NCBI GenBank assembly: GCA_039809865.1
Contig: JBDHVW010000019.1
Coordinates: 1 to 64,000 of the forward strand
Length of the DNA: 64,000 bases
Direction: 5' to 3'
DNA from: QWHO01 sp039809865
Lineage (GTDB): Bacteria; Vulcanimicrobiota; Xenobia; Xenobiales; QWHO01
Part shown: positions 1 through 7,677 of the stretch, one piece after another
Layout: the number at the start of each line of letters is the position of its first letter
Position numbering within the stretch: the first letter of the stretch is position 1
Made by a program: the position numbers and the translations under genes
The notes under the pieces: generated by a model
Told to the model about the DNA's origin: nothing
The model's database searches: none
What the model saw: the letters and a program-made list of their open reading frames with translations, nothing else

Positions 1-1080
1 TTCGGCATGGAATCGCTGTTCCGCGCCGTGGGTATCTACTCGAGCGTCGGCCAGGTCTACGAGCCGGTCGACGCCGCGAGCCTGCTTTACTACAAAGAAT
101 CGCTGGACGGCCAGATTCTGGAGGAGGGAATTACGGAGGCAGGCTCCATGTCGAGCTTTATCGCCGCCGGCACGGCCTACTCCACGCACGGCATCCCCAC
201 GATTCCCTTCTTCATCTTCTACTCGATGTTCGGCTTCCAGCGCATCGGCGACCTGATCTGGGCCGCCGCCGACATGCGTTGCCGCGGCTTCCTGCTGGGC
301 GCCACTTCGGGCCGCACCACCCTCAACGGCGAGGGCCTGCAGCACCAGGATGGAAATTCCCACTTGCTGGCCTACCCGGTGCCCAATCTGCTGGCCTACG
401 ACCCGGCCTTCGCCTTCGAGCTGGCCGTGATCATCGAGGACGGCATCCGGCGGATGTACGTCGAGAACGAACCGATCTTCTACTACCTCACCGTAACCAA
501 CGAGAACCACATCCACCCGCCCATGCCTGAAGGCAGCAAGGAAGGGATTCTGAAGGGGCTCTATCTCTTCAAGAAGGCCGCCAAGGGCAAGCTCAAAGCG
601 CAGCTCTTCGGCAGCGGACCGATCATGCAGCAAGTGCTTCAGGCGCAGGAGATGCTGGCCGAGCACGGGGTGGCGGCGGATGTCTGGAGCGCCACGTCCT
701 ACAAGGAGTTGTACCGCGATGCCCAGGACTGCGAGCGGGACAACCGCCTCAATCCCACCGCCAAGCCGCGGGTGCCTTACGTGGCTCAGGTGCTGAAAGG
801 GGCGGAGGGACCTGTGGTGGCGGCCTCCGACTACCTCAAGGTCGTCCCGGCCTCCCTGGCCAAATGGATCCCCAACCTGACCACACTGGGCACCGACGGA
901 TTCGGGCGCAGCGAGACCCGCGAGGAGCTGCGCGACTTTTTCGAAATCGACGCCCGGCATATCGTTCTGGCCACTTTGCAGGCGCTGGCCGCCGACGGCA
1001 AGCTCGAGGCGGCCAAGGTCGAAAAGGCGATGAAAGACCTGAAAATCTCTTCCAAAAAGCGCAACCCGCTCATTTCCTAG
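1..1080 (+). CDS. aceE: Pyruvate dehydrogenase E1 component, homodimeric type (3' part)
   Basis: The frame is open from the first base, so this is the C-terminal ~359 residues of a protein normally near 890 residues. It closely matches the E. coli AceE C-terminal half: FGMESLFR, then SMFGFQRIGDL, then GRTTLNGEGLQHQDG, whose His lies in the active site of the family, then QDCERDN and LGTDGFGRSETRE. AceE decarboxylates pyruvate with thiamine diphosphate and reductively acetylates the lipoyl group of E2. The next gene is E2, 9 nt downstream, so this is an aceE-aceF operon. The single-chain AceE type, rather than the E1 alpha/beta pair, is the notable choice here. Identification is secure; the N-terminus lies outside the window. 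Confidence 0.96.
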   Translation, partial: FGMESLFRAVGIYSSVGQVYEPVDAASLLYYKESLDGQILEEGITEAGSMSSFIAAGTAYSTHGIPTIPFFIFYSMFGFQRIGDLIWAAADMRCRGFLLGATSGRTTLNGEGLQHQDGNSHLLAYPVPNLLAYDPAFAFELAVIIEDGIRRMYVENEPIFYYLTVTNENHIHPPMPEGSKEGILKGLYLFKKAAKGKLKAQLFGSGPIMQQVLQAQEMLAEHGVAADVWSATSYKELYRDAQDCERDNRLNPTAKPRVPYVAQVLKGAEGPVVAASDYLKVVPASLAKWIPNLTTLGTDGFGRSETREELRDFFEIDARHIVLATLQALAADGKLEAAKVEKAMKDLKISSKKRNPLIS

Positions 1081-1089
1081 GAGTTGATG

Positions 1090-2445
1090 ATGGCCACTGA
1101 AGTCAAGCTGCCCAACCTGGGCGACAATATCGAGGGAGCCGACGTTCTGCGCGTGCTGGTGAAGGCCGGCGACAAGGTTTCGGCTCAGACCACCGTCGTC
1201 GAGCTCGAAACCGACAAGGCGACCGTGGAGGTTCCGGCCGAGGCCGAGGGCACCGTGGAGAAGGTGCTGGTCAAGCAGGGCGACCGCGTGAAGGTCGGCC
1301 AGGCGCTGATGACCGTGGCCGGGGGAGATGGTGGCAAGGCTGCGGCCAGGGCTCCGGAGGCCACGGCGAAGGAGGCCCCGGCGCCGGCCAGGGCCGCTCC
1401 CGCCCCGGTCAAGGCCGCCGAGACCACCCGAGCGGCGGAGGGCGTCAAGACCCCCATGGAGTCCCCGCGGAAGGATCCACCCAGGCATACCAATGGCTCC
1501 TCGAAGAGCGTGCCCGAGAGCTCTGGCAAGCCGGCTCCGGCGGCTCCGTCGGTGCGCCGTCTGGCCCGAGAAATCGGGGTCAACATCAACAGCGTCAAGG
1601 GGACTGGCCCGCACGGCCGCATCTCACCCGAAGACGTAAAGCGCACCGCCAAGCAGATGCTGGCGGGCGCAGTGACCGCCGTGGGGAGCTCTCCGGGCGC
1701 CGTCGCCGCTCCGCGCGTGAGTCTGCCCGATTTCAGTCGCTGGGGCGAGGTCTCGCGTGAGCCACTGAAAGGCGTGCGCAAGAAGACCTCCGAGCAGATG
1801 ACCCTGGCCTGGACGACCATTCCCCAGGTTACCCAGTATGACCAGTGCGACATCACCGACCTCGAGAAGCTGCGCGTATCATTGTCCCCCCGAGCGGAAA
1901 AAGCCGGCGGGAAATTGACCGTAACGGCGATCCTCTTGAAGGTGCTGGCGTCGGCGCTGAAACGCTTCCCCGACTTCAACTCCAGCCTCGATCTGGAGAC
2001 TCAAGAGATCGTCTACAAGAAGTTCTTCAACGTGGGAGTCGCTGTCGACACACCCAGCGGCCTGCTCGTTCCGGTCGTCAAGAACGTGGACAGCAAGAAC
2101 ATCATGGAGCTCTCCGCCGAGTTGCAGGCTCTGGGTGCCAAAGCTCGCGACCGCAAGACCTCGATGGAGGAGCTTCAGGGCGCTTGCATCACGATCACCA
2201 ACCTGGGGGGCATCGGCGGGACGGCGTTCTCACCCATCGTCAATCCCCCCGAGGCGGCTATCCTGGGTGTGTCGCGCAGCAAGATGGAGCCGGTTTGGGA
2301 CGGTGCGCAGTTCGTACCGCGCCTGATCCTGCCGTTGAGCCTGTCGTATGACCACCGTCTGATCGATGGAGCCAGCGCGGCGCGCTTCCTGCGTTGGATT
2401 TGCTCGGCTCTGGAGCAGCCCTTCTTGCTGGCCTTCGAAGGTTAA
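1090..2445 (+). CDS. aceF: Dihydrolipoyllysine acetyltransferase, pyruvate dehydrogenase E2
   Basis: This 451-residue protein carries the acetyl group from E1 to CoA. There is one N-terminal lipoyl domain with the lipoylation motif ETDKATVE (Lys43), an Ala/Pro-rich linker (about 80-150), a peripheral subunit-binding domain near 155-190 (RRLAREIGVNIN, GTGPHGRI), and a catalytic domain ending with the DHRLIDG active-site motif. Start choice: TTG and two ATGs lie in a row at 1084-1092. The AGGAG at 1079-1083 is 6 nt from the ATG at 1090, so that one is preferred. No E3 lipoamide dehydrogenase lies in the window. The stop overlaps the convergent next gene by 4 nt. Confidence 0.95.
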   Translation: MATEVKLPNLGDNIEGADVLRVLVKAGDKVSAQTTVVELETDKATVEVPAEAEGTVEKVLVKQGDRVKVGQALMTVAGGDGGKAAARAPEATAKEAPAPARAAPAPVKAAETTRAAEGVKTPMESPRKDPPRHTNGSSKSVPESSGKPAPAAPSVRRLAREIGVNINSVKGTGPHGRISPEDVKRTAKQMLAGAVTAVGSSPGAVAAPRVSLPDFSRWGEVSREPLKGVRKKTSEQMTLAWTTIPQVTQYDQCDITDLEKLRVSLSPRAEKAGGKLTVTAILLKVLASALKRFPDFNSSLDLETQEIVYKKFFNVGVAVDTPSGLLVPVVKNVDSKNIMELSAELQALGAKARDRKTSMEELQGACITITNLGGIGGTAFSPIVNPPEAAILGVSRSKMEPVWDGAQFVPRLILPLSLSYDHRLIDGASAARFLRWICSALEQPFLLAFEG

Positions 2446-3440
2446 TCGCGCTTTTTTACGGGAATCCGGACGCCTCCGACCATCACGCTGCGCTCGGTCT
2501 GAACGACTCCGGCGGACTTTTCTTTGCCCCAGTCGCGCATTTCCGAGCCGGCCGAGTCGATGTCGCGTAGGGCCTGCAGCTGAGGCTCCCAGCGGTCCAG
2601 GGTCTGGCGAGCCTCGGCGGCTTTCGAGCCCAGATAGGCGCTGGAGAAGGTCGCCACAGCCGTCGCCACGATGAGACCGGCGCCGACCAGGGGAAAGGCT
2701 GGTGCGATCTTCTCGGCGCAGATGCACCCGATACCGCCGACCAGTCCGAACGGCGCCAGCTTGAGAATCTTGTCGTAGCGGGCACCCTTCGCCTCGGCCT
2801 GCTGGCGGGCTTCGGCCAGCGAAGGACCGACATAGGGCTGGAGAGTCTTCAAATCGTCCCGGACCTGTTTGCGGGCGGCCTCGAATTCGGGCTGGGGCAT
2901 ACTCTGAAGGGAATCGCTCGTGGCCGAGAGCAAGTCGCGCAGTTGGGTCAAGCTGGCTGGCCCGCTCAGCGCGACGCTGGGCACGCCGCGCAAGTTTCCC
3001 GTCGAAGAGGCCGCGCTGTCGGGTTGCAGGTTGTCCAAACTTCGGGCCTGGCTCACCAGGTGGCGACGCTGCTCCTCGTCCTGCAGACCGCGCAGCGCGA
3101 AACCCGCGCCGACCATGAGGCCACCGACGTTGAACCCCTGAATCCAGCCATTCGTCGAGGGTCCGCCACAGACAATCAGGCTGGTCGCCAGGCCCAGAAA
3201 CAGCCCTCCGGCGATGAGAGCCTTCCGGTTACGCGCCTGCTCCTCTTCGCGAGCGGCCGTCAGAAGACACTTCTGGACATCGCCCACGGTTTCGCCCGGC
3301 GTCTCCTCGAGGAGCGTGATCTGGTCGCGCAGCTGCCTGTAGGCGGCTCCGCTGGCCGGATTGGACGTATGGTTCTCGAACGGCCGGGCTCGCTCGCGCA
3401 GGGCCGCGATCACGTCGGCTTTGACCGCCTGGACTTGCAT
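2442..3440 (-). CDS. Membrane-associated hypothetical protein with VGGVRIP tail
   Basis: This 332-residue protein belongs to no family I recognise. It has two glycine-rich hydrophobic stretches around residues 70-115 (LIAGGLFLGLATSLIVCGG and a second one) and another pair near 230-275. Between them lie amphipathic helical regions rich in Gln, Arg and Glu. There is no signal peptide. It ends in SVMVGGVRIPVKKRD, the clearest copy of a C-terminal tail shared with other proteins of this window (6538-7083, 14819-15997, 25189-27492). It lies 23 nt behind the small membrane protein at 3464-3712 and is probably co-transcribed with it. Confidence 0.7.
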   Translation of the reverse strand: MQVQAVKADVIAALRERARPFENHTSNPASGAAYRQLRDQITLLEETPGETVGDVQKCLLTAAREEEQARNRKALIAGGLFLGLATSLIVCGGPSTNGWIQGFNVGGLMVGAGFALRGLQDEEQRRHLVSQARSLDNLQPDSAASSTGNLRGVPSVALSGPASLTQLRDLLSATSDSLQSMPQPEFEAARKQVRDDLKTLQPYVGPSLAEARQQAEAKGARYDKILKLAPFGLVGGIGCICAEKIAPAFPLVGAGLIVATAVATFSSAYLGSKAAEARQTLDRWEPQLQALRDIDSAGSEMRDWGKEKSAGVVQTERSVMVGGVRIPVKKRD

Positions 3441-3463
3441 GTCCAGAGCTTACCGAGCCAGAC

Positions 3464-3712
3464 TCAAATCCTTCGGAAACAGAGAGGACAGCGGTCACCC
3501 GAGGCACTGTCGTGCCGGCAGAGCCGGATCGCTTCCTCACGGCGAGCGATAGAGCGCGCCAGCCAGAGGCCCAGGGCCACCACCAGAGGAACGGCCCAGA
3601 AACAAGCCAGTAGCGTGACGATGGCAGCCAGTATCGTGGCGGCGACCACGAGTTGGGGGCGAGGGATCTCCAATGTGATCGGTGTGTCGCTACCATACTG
3701 GTCTCCGCGCAT
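3464..3712 (-). CDS. Small membrane protein, hypothetical
   Basis: This 82-residue protein has two closely spaced hydrophobic helices (about residues 20-52: LVVAATILAAIVTLLACFW, then VPLVVALGLWLA). A basic cytoplasmic-looking tail follows with CRH and CPLC, which could bind metal, though only three cysteines are present. The start is ATG at 3712; no strong Shine-Dalgarno is visible. It precedes the gene at 2442-3440 by 23 nt on the same strand, suggesting a two-gene operon. Antisense frames here are long only because of high GC. The function is unknown. Confidence 0.55.
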   Translation of the reverse strand: MRGDQYGSDTPITLEIPRPQLVVAATILAAIVTLLACFWAVPLVVALGLWLARSIARREEAIRLCRHDSASGDRCPLCFRRI

Positions 3713-3776
3713 GGAGTGAATTTTCGCCTCTTCCCAAACCGACCCCTGTGACGGCCGAAGAGCCGGATTGAAGGAA

Positions 3777-3797
3777 ATTCACCCCGCGGGGGGGAAT
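3777..3797. promoter_or_regulatory. Imperfect palindrome, possible antitoxin operator
   Basis: ATTC-A-CCCCG/CGGGG-GG-GAAT forms a near-palindrome 10 nt upstream of the RHH protein start. RHH antitoxins commonly autoregulate through palindromic operators, so this is a reasonable candidate site. It is inferred from position and symmetry only, and the G-run could instead act as a ribosome-binding site. Confidence 0.25.
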
Positions 3798-3807
3798 CAC
3801 GAAACTC

Positions 3808-3978
3808 GTGGACAGCAAGAATGTGACCATCACCATGGAGGAAGAGCTGTTGCGCTGGGCGCGCGTCTGGGCGGCCGAGCGTGGTTCGAGCGTGTCCCGC
3901 CTGGTCAACGAGCTGGTGCGGGAACGGATGCTCGGCGAGGACGAGTACGAGCAGGCCCGCAAGGAGTATCTGTCTTGA
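3808..3978 (+). CDS. RHH-family antitoxin-like protein
   Basis: This 56-residue ORF starts at GTG. It begins MDSKNVTITMEEELLRWAR and continues with GSSVSRLVNELVRERM: a beta strand followed by two helices, the ribbon-helix-helix layout of VapB-type antitoxins. It would bind DNA as a dimer and, in a classical module, neutralise the PIN protein that follows. Its TGA stop overlaps the TTG start of the next gene by 4 nt (TTGA), the usual coupling of such pairs. A GTG start with only a distant G-rich stretch upstream leaves the N-terminus slightly uncertain. Confidence 0.75.
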   Translation: MDSKNVTITMEEELLRWARVWAAERGSSVSRLVNELVRERMLGEDEYEQARKEYLS

Positions 3979-4403
3979 GGCGACGCTTCTTCGTGTGCGC
4001 CGACGTGCTGGCCGTGGTTCGCGACCAGGGCCAGGGACGCCGCCAGGCGTGGGCCCGGGAATGGCTCTCGGAACTGTGGAACGCCCGCGTCGGCCGGATC
4101 TCCCTCGAGGTCCTGCACGAGCTTTACCAGCGCAATCCCGCCCGTCAAGACGTGCGGGCGTTGCTCAAGTGGAAGCCGGTCGGGGTGGAGCGCGATACCA
4201 TCGAGCGGGCCTGGAGCCTTCAGGACCAGTACGGCCTGGAATACCCCAGCGCCCTCAACGTGGCCTGCGCCGAAGCCGCCGACTGCCACACCCTGCTGAC
4301 GGAGACCTTGCCGGACGGGCGTTTTTATGGCCGCGTCCAGGTGGTGGACCCCTATCGTCACAGCCCGCACGAGTGCGGTCTGCAGACTGCCGTCGCCGGT
4401 TAA
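3975..4403 (+). CDS. PIN-domain protein with degenerate active site (VapC-like)
   Basis: This 142-residue protein fits the VapC/PIN layout along its whole length: an N-terminal strand (FFVCADVLAVV), a central SLEVLHELY, then QYGLEYPSALNVA and LLTETLPDGR ending in a VDPYR strand. PIN RNases need four acidic residues. By alignment to the usual DTNVL, LQEFY, FWDAL and LSEDL motifs, only Glu49 of LHELY remains. The first Asp is Cys8, the third is Ser92 (PSAL for WDAL), and the fourth is Thr111 (TETL for SEDL). The frame is intact and translationally coupled to the RHH gene. It is probably not a ribonuclease. Confidence 0.75.
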   Translation: MRRRFFVCADVLAVVRDQGQGRRQAWAREWLSELWNARVGRISLEVLHELYQRNPARQDVRALLKWKPVGVERDTIERAWSLQDQYGLEYPSALNVACAEAADCHTLLTETLPDGRFYGRVQVVDPYRHSPHECGLQTAVAG

Positions 4404-4417
4404 GCCTCGCCTACGCG

Positions 4418-4507
4418 ATGGAGCCGTCCGCCGGGCAGACCGTCGGAATCGTGGGGGACCGCCTCGCGATCGGCTCGGTCGCGGTCAAGTTGCGGCAGCG
4501 CGGCTAA
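4418..4507 (+). CDS. Tiny ORF carrying the tail motif (IGSVAVKLRQRG)
   Basis: This is a 29-residue ORF from ATG 4418, 14 nt after the PIN gene. Its end, LAIGSVAVKLRQRG, resembles the C-terminal tail of four larger proteins here (hydrophobic-G-small-V-x-hydrophobic, then basic residues). It has no good ribosome-binding site. It may be a real peptide, or the relic of the 3' end of a tail-bearing gene whose body was replaced by the toxin-antitoxin pair. The frame is also open upstream through the PIN gene. The stop overlaps the convergent gene at 4504. Confidence 0.3.
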   Translation: MEPSAGQTVGIVGDRLAIGSVAVKLRQRG

Positions 4508-4953
4508 ATCGGCTGTTTGAAAAGGTTGCGCACCTCGGGCTTGTTCATCTCGATCAGCGTGTAGATGCCCAGAGCCGTGCCAAAGGGCATGTTGATACAG
4601 CTGAGGCAAGCCATCACCGTGACCAGCGTGGGACGGGTGCGGGCTTTCAGGTTCTTGCCAGCCAGGAAGAGAAAGAAGGCATAGGTCCAGCCGAGCAGGA
4701 TGAACATGCTGCCGAGCACGACGAACATGGCTCCGAAAGCCATCGGATGGGGGTCGCCCGGGCGCGCGGGCGCGAACATCACCATCAGCCCGACCGCCAC
4801 ATGGATCATCGGAAAACAGGCGAAGAGGGCGGAGATACCCGCCAGGATATAGTAGAACAGGCCGATCTGATCCAGGGTGCGCCCCGCCTGCGTCAGCGAC
4901 GCTCCGTGGACCTGGTTCTCGAGACTTTCCAACCGCGTTTCAAGGTTACTCAT
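4504..4953 (-). CDS. Four-helix inner-membrane protein, hypothetical
   Basis: This 149-residue protein has a short polar N-terminus (ETRLESLENQVH, coiled-coil-like) and four predicted transmembrane helices: around residues 30-52, 70-88 (AMFVVLGSMFILLG), 85-100 and 112-132 (VTVMACLSCINMPFGTALGIY). The C-terminus, EVRNLFKQPI, is polar. The ATG at 4953 is followed by a plausible N-terminus, and the region upstream is A/T-rich (GGCATTATACC on the other strand). No family is recognised. It overlaps the tiny ORF at 4418-4507 tail to tail by 4 nt and is divergent from the exported protein at 4990. Confidence 0.65.
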   Translation of the reverse strand: MSNLETRLESLENQVHGASLTQAGRTLDQIGLFYYILAGISALFACFPMIHVAVGLMVMFAPARPGDPHPMAFGAMFVVLGSMFILLGWTYAFFLFLAGKNLKARTRPTLVTVMACLSCINMPFGTALGIYTLIEMNKPEVRNLFKQPI

Positions 4954-4989
4954 GCAGGCATTATACCACGAGCGAGAAATTCTCTACGA

Positions 4990-5475
4990 GTGAAAGCTGC
5001 GCTCTTTGCGTTCTTGATCGCCCTTGGGGCCGTGGTGTTCGCCGACGCCTTCCAGCGCGGAGCCCAGGTACCCGTTCCCCCGCCCTTGCAGCGCCGGGTG
5101 GTGACCTTCCTCCCCACTGGTTACGAGCTGCGCCTTGACGGCCTGTCCGTCCAGGACGAGTGGAAGGACGAGCTGAAGGAGCGCGGCGTTTCCTGCATCG
5201 TGGACGAGCGGGGACAGGGCTTCACCATCGGAACCATCCGGGGAAGCAAGCTGACGCAGGGCAGCAAGCTTCTGCTGCGCGTGGGCCAGCCGATGGATCG
5301 TTACCGCGAGGTCTTTCCCCGCGCCCCCCGCACGCGCCGCTGGTCCCCCCAGATGGGTGTATTGCTCGAAGTCGCCGGGACGGAGCGCATCGAATCGATC
5401 ACCCTCTCGGCCGCTCCCGGCTACCGACGGGAGCTCGACGATCAGGAGCGGCCCCGCTTCATCTGGGAGCGCTAA
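4990..5475 (+). CDS. Exported hypothetical protein
   Basis: The 161-residue product starts at GTG and has a clear signal peptide (KAALFAFLIALGAVVFADA, cleavage likely after ADA). The mature part is about 140 residues, rich in Arg and beta-prone segments (RRVVTFLPTGYELRLDG, MGVLLEVAGTERIESITLS). No known domain is recognised. It ends 36 nt before the SMP-30 gene on the same strand and may be co-transcribed with it. The frame is open upstream across the divergent gene, but the signal peptide supports the GTG start. Confidence 0.6.
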   Translation: MKAALFAFLIALGAVVFADAFQRGAQVPVPPPLQRRVVTFLPTGYELRLDGLSVQDEWKDELKERGVSCIVDERGQGFTIGTIRGSKLTQGSKLLLRVGQPMDRYREVFPRAPRTRRWSPQMGVLLEVAGTERIESITLSAAPGYRRELDDQERPRFIWER

Positions 5476-5511
5476 AGGAGGGTTCTCGCTCTCGGGCGAC
5501 AAGTCGGATCG

Positions 5512-6327
5512 ATGAGAGTCATCGCTGATTTCGCCTGCCAGCTCGGCGAAGGAGTGCTGTGGCACCCGGTCGAGCAGGCCGTCTACTTCGTCGACATCGA
5601 GAAGGGGCGCCTCTTTCGCGGCGCGGAGCTGCTGCTCGAAGGCGATCCGATCGGAGGCTTCACCTGCCAGCAAGACGGCCTGGTTCTCTTCATGGCGGCC
5701 GGTCACGTCCGGCGCTGGCAGAAGGGTAAGCTCACCCCTCTGGTCGAGATTGCGGCCGAGGGCCACACCCGTTTCAATGACGTGATCGCGACGCCCGACG
5801 GCCGGGTCCTGGCCGGAACGATGCCGGCCGACGACAGGCCGGGCAGGCTCTACCGCTTCGACCCGGACGGGTCGCACAAAGTCGTGCTGGACGACCTGCA
5901 GCAGCCCAACGGGATGGGATTCTCTCCCGACGGGAAGTGGCTCTATCTCACCGAGTCGAACCGCCAGACCATTCACCGCTTTGCTTATCGCGACGGCGAG
6001 CTGACGGAGGGGTCGGCGCTGGTGGTGACCGAGGGGCGCGACGGCGTCCCCGACGGGATGACCGTGGATGCCGAGGGCTATCTCTGGTCGGCCCGCTGGG
6101 ACGGTAGCAGCGCCACGCGCTACGATCCGCAGGGGCGCGAGGTTCGACGGGTGGAGTTTCCAGCCCGGAAACTCACCAGCCTGAGTTTCGGGGGTCCAGA
6201 TTACGGCACACTTTACGCGAGCAGCGCGGGCGGCGAGGAGCGCGAGCAAGACGGACCGCAGGCAGGCTGCCTCTTTGCGACGGACGTGGGCGTAAAGGGC
6301 AAGGCGGAGTTCTTGTCTCGCCTGTGA
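5512..6327 (+). CDS. SMP-30/gluconolactonase/LRE family protein
   Basis: This 271-residue six-bladed beta-propeller lactonase has the family landmarks: CQLGEGVLWHP near the N-terminus (the metal-binding Glu), TRFNDVIATPDGRVLAGTM, QQPNGMGFSPDGKWLYLTES (metal-binding Asn) and DGVPDGMTVDAEGYLWSARW (the Asp ligand). The end, LTSLSFGGPDYGTLYASSA, is also typical. Members hydrolyse sugar or other lactones using a divalent metal. There is no signal peptide, so it is cytoplasmic. The substrate cannot be told from sequence, and no sugar-acid pathway genes lie beside it. Confidence 0.9.
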   Translation: MRVIADFACQLGEGVLWHPVEQAVYFVDIEKGRLFRGAELLLEGDPIGGFTCQQDGLVLFMAAGHVRRWQKGKLTPLVEIAAEGHTRFNDVIATPDGRVLAGTMPADDRPGRLYRFDPDGSHKVVLDDLQQPNGMGFSPDGKWLYLTESNRQTIHRFAYRDGELTEGSALVVTEGRDGVPDGMTVDAEGYLWSARWDGSSATRYDPQGREVRRVEFPARKLTSLSFGGPDYGTLYASSAGGEEREQDGPQAGCLFATDVGVKGKAEFLSRL

Positions 6328-6347
6328 AGGTCTGGTAAACTGACCGG

Positions 6348-6629
6348 GTGCAGCCCGAGGAACCCAAGATCCCGTCGTTTGCAGCTCTGTCCGAGTTCGT
6401 CACGCCCGTGGAAGAGCCGGTCTTGCTGTTCGATCCCTCGGAAGCTCCCAAACCGTCCAACGAGGATCAGCAAAAGGCGAATCGAGCCAACCTGAGCCTG
6501 GCCAACATCTGGAACCCCTGGATGCACGCCTCCAACGCTACGAGCGCACCCGGAGCCGCACCCCCGGCATCACCAGGTACCCCTGTTCCTCCGACAGCCC
6601 GGCCCTGGGGCCTTCGATCAGGCTGGTAA
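6348..6629 (+). CDS. Short proline-rich ORF, doubtful
   Basis: This is a 93-residue ORF starting at GTG 6348, 20 nt after the SMP-30 gene. Its first ~63 residues (EEPKIPSFAALSEFVTPVEEP and a polar stretch with NIWNPWMH) look protein-like. The last ~30 residues are antisense to the end of the gene at 6538-7083 and are low-complexity Ala/Pro. It may be the 5' part of a gene whose 3' end was replaced. There is no recognised domain. Confidence 0.35.
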   Translation: MQPEEPKIPSFAALSEFVTPVEEPVLLFDPSEAPKPSNEDQQKANRANLSLANIWNPWMHASNATSAPGAAPPASPGTPVPPTARPWGLRSGW

Positions 6630-7083
6630 CCGTCTTGGCGAAGGCGGCCTCGCGGGCTTTCGCCTGAGCCTCGAGTTGGGCCACCCCGTCTCGCGCGCGC
6701 TGGAGCGCCGTGGCGACTTTGCCACCCTCGACCAGCAGTCGGCCCTGGCCGGCCTGGAACTTATCCCGGAACATGCGCGCGGCCACGAAGACGAAGGCCC
6801 CCGCCAGCGCGACCGCCAGACCGGGACCCAGCACGGCGGTCGTGCCCGCCAGCCCGCCGGCAATGGCGGCGGAGGCGCCCAGCGCCCCCACCACGGCAGC
6901 GCCGAGGCCCACCTTGGGGCAGACTTGCTGAAGCTCGCCCAACCGCGTCCGGGTGCTGCTAACCCACTGGTCACAGTGGGTTAGCGCGTCCACGCGCTGC
7001 TGCGGGGTCAGATTGGAGGCAATCGGCCCCGGTGGCTCCTTCAGCTTCAGGATCCGCTCCTGGATGAAACCCTGGATGGTCAC
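6538..7083 (-). CDS. Hypothetical membrane-associated protein with PGVRLRVRS tail
   Basis: The 181-residue protein starts at GTG. A polar N-terminal helical part is followed by a long Ala/Gly-rich hydrophobic hairpin at about 58-103 (VGLGAAVVGALGASAAIAGG, then VLGPGLAVALAGAFVFVAARM). A helical Ala/Glu/Lys region comes next, then the end YLVMPGVRLRVRS. Architecture and tail resemble the protein at 2442-3440, which also pairs a glycine-rich membrane hairpin with the tail. It has no signal peptide and no recognised family. It converges with and overlaps the ORF at 6348. A broken gene lies immediately upstream on the same strand. Confidence 0.6.
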   Translation of the reverse strand: MTIQGFIQERILKLKEPPGPIASNLTPQQRVDALTHCDQWVSSTRTRLGELQQVCPKVGLGAAVVGALGASAAIAGGLAGTTAVLGPGLAVALAGAFVFVAARMFRDKFQAGQGRLLVEGGKVATALQRARDGVAQLEAQAKAREAAFAKTVTSLIEGPRAGLSEEQGYLVMPGVRLRVRS

Positions 7084-7116
7084 AGCCAGAGGATACCGGG
7101 CCGGCCGGAAATTTTC

Positions 7117-7344
7117 CTAACCTTTGGTGATGCGCATCTCGAAGTTGACGCTCTGGTCCATCCCGGCGTTGGTGCCGTGGCCTTCCCAAACCACCCTGGC
7201 TCCGCTCCGGGCCGGGCTCCTGATGGGTCGTGTAGGTCTTCTCGATGACGACTCCGTTCAGGCAGCCCCTGGAGGTCCAGGTATCCTTCCCGGCGTCGGT
7301 CTCGAGCTGGTAGGGTTGGCCGCCCGGTGTTCCGGTGGTGGTGA
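7117..7344 (-). pseudogene. Frameshifted fragment of an unknown protein
   Basis: On the minus strand one frame reads ITTTGTPGGQPYQLETD and on to CLNGVVIEKTYTTHQEPG. A second frame then takes over with ARVVWEGHGTNAGMDQSV and closes FEMRITKG-stop at 7117. A stop (7345-7347) lies just before ITTTG. The composition and the Tyr/Thr/Trp pattern read as real beta-rich protein in both halves, so I interpret it as a 5'-truncated gene with one frameshift near 7205. The original function is unknown. Confidence 0.4.
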
Positions 7345-7436
7345 TTTACGTGCCAAGAGAACCCTCCATCATTCTGCCAGGGTAGCGCGAGGAGGGGGCG
7401 GGAGAGAGAGAGACTTGCTAAGAGATTTCCCCCTTG

Positions 7437-7670
7437 GAGCTGGCTCTGATCGAGCGCCTGGCGCCCTGCCGGCGCGCCTTGCTGGTCGGTGCGGGGGGGC
7501 GGATTCGACATCGTGTCCGCCGTGCCGCTCTACAGTTGGATGCGGTGGCGCGACGGTGCCTCTACCTCCAGGAGCTTTTGACCACCTACACGAGGCAGGA
7601 CGTGGAGCGCGTCATCGGTTCCTTGCGGGAGCGAATCACCCCCGAGCCCTGGCGGGAGATTCCGCTCTAG
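7437..7670 (+). pseudogene. DUF1152 gene relic, frameshifted and internally deleted
   Basis: The start reads LALIERLAPCRRALLVGAGG. If one G is removed from the run of seven Gs at 7493-7499, it continues GGFDIVSAVPLYSW, the nucleotide-binding-like N-terminus of DUF1152 proteins (usually about 300 residues). In the uninterrupted frame the end reads LYLQELLTTYTRQDVERV and finishes WREIPL. So the relic joins a DUF1152 start to a C-terminal piece with the middle lost and a frameshift at the G-run. It ends 7 nt before the M20 peptidase gene. Confidence 0.5.
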
Positions 7671-7677
7671 CTCAGGA

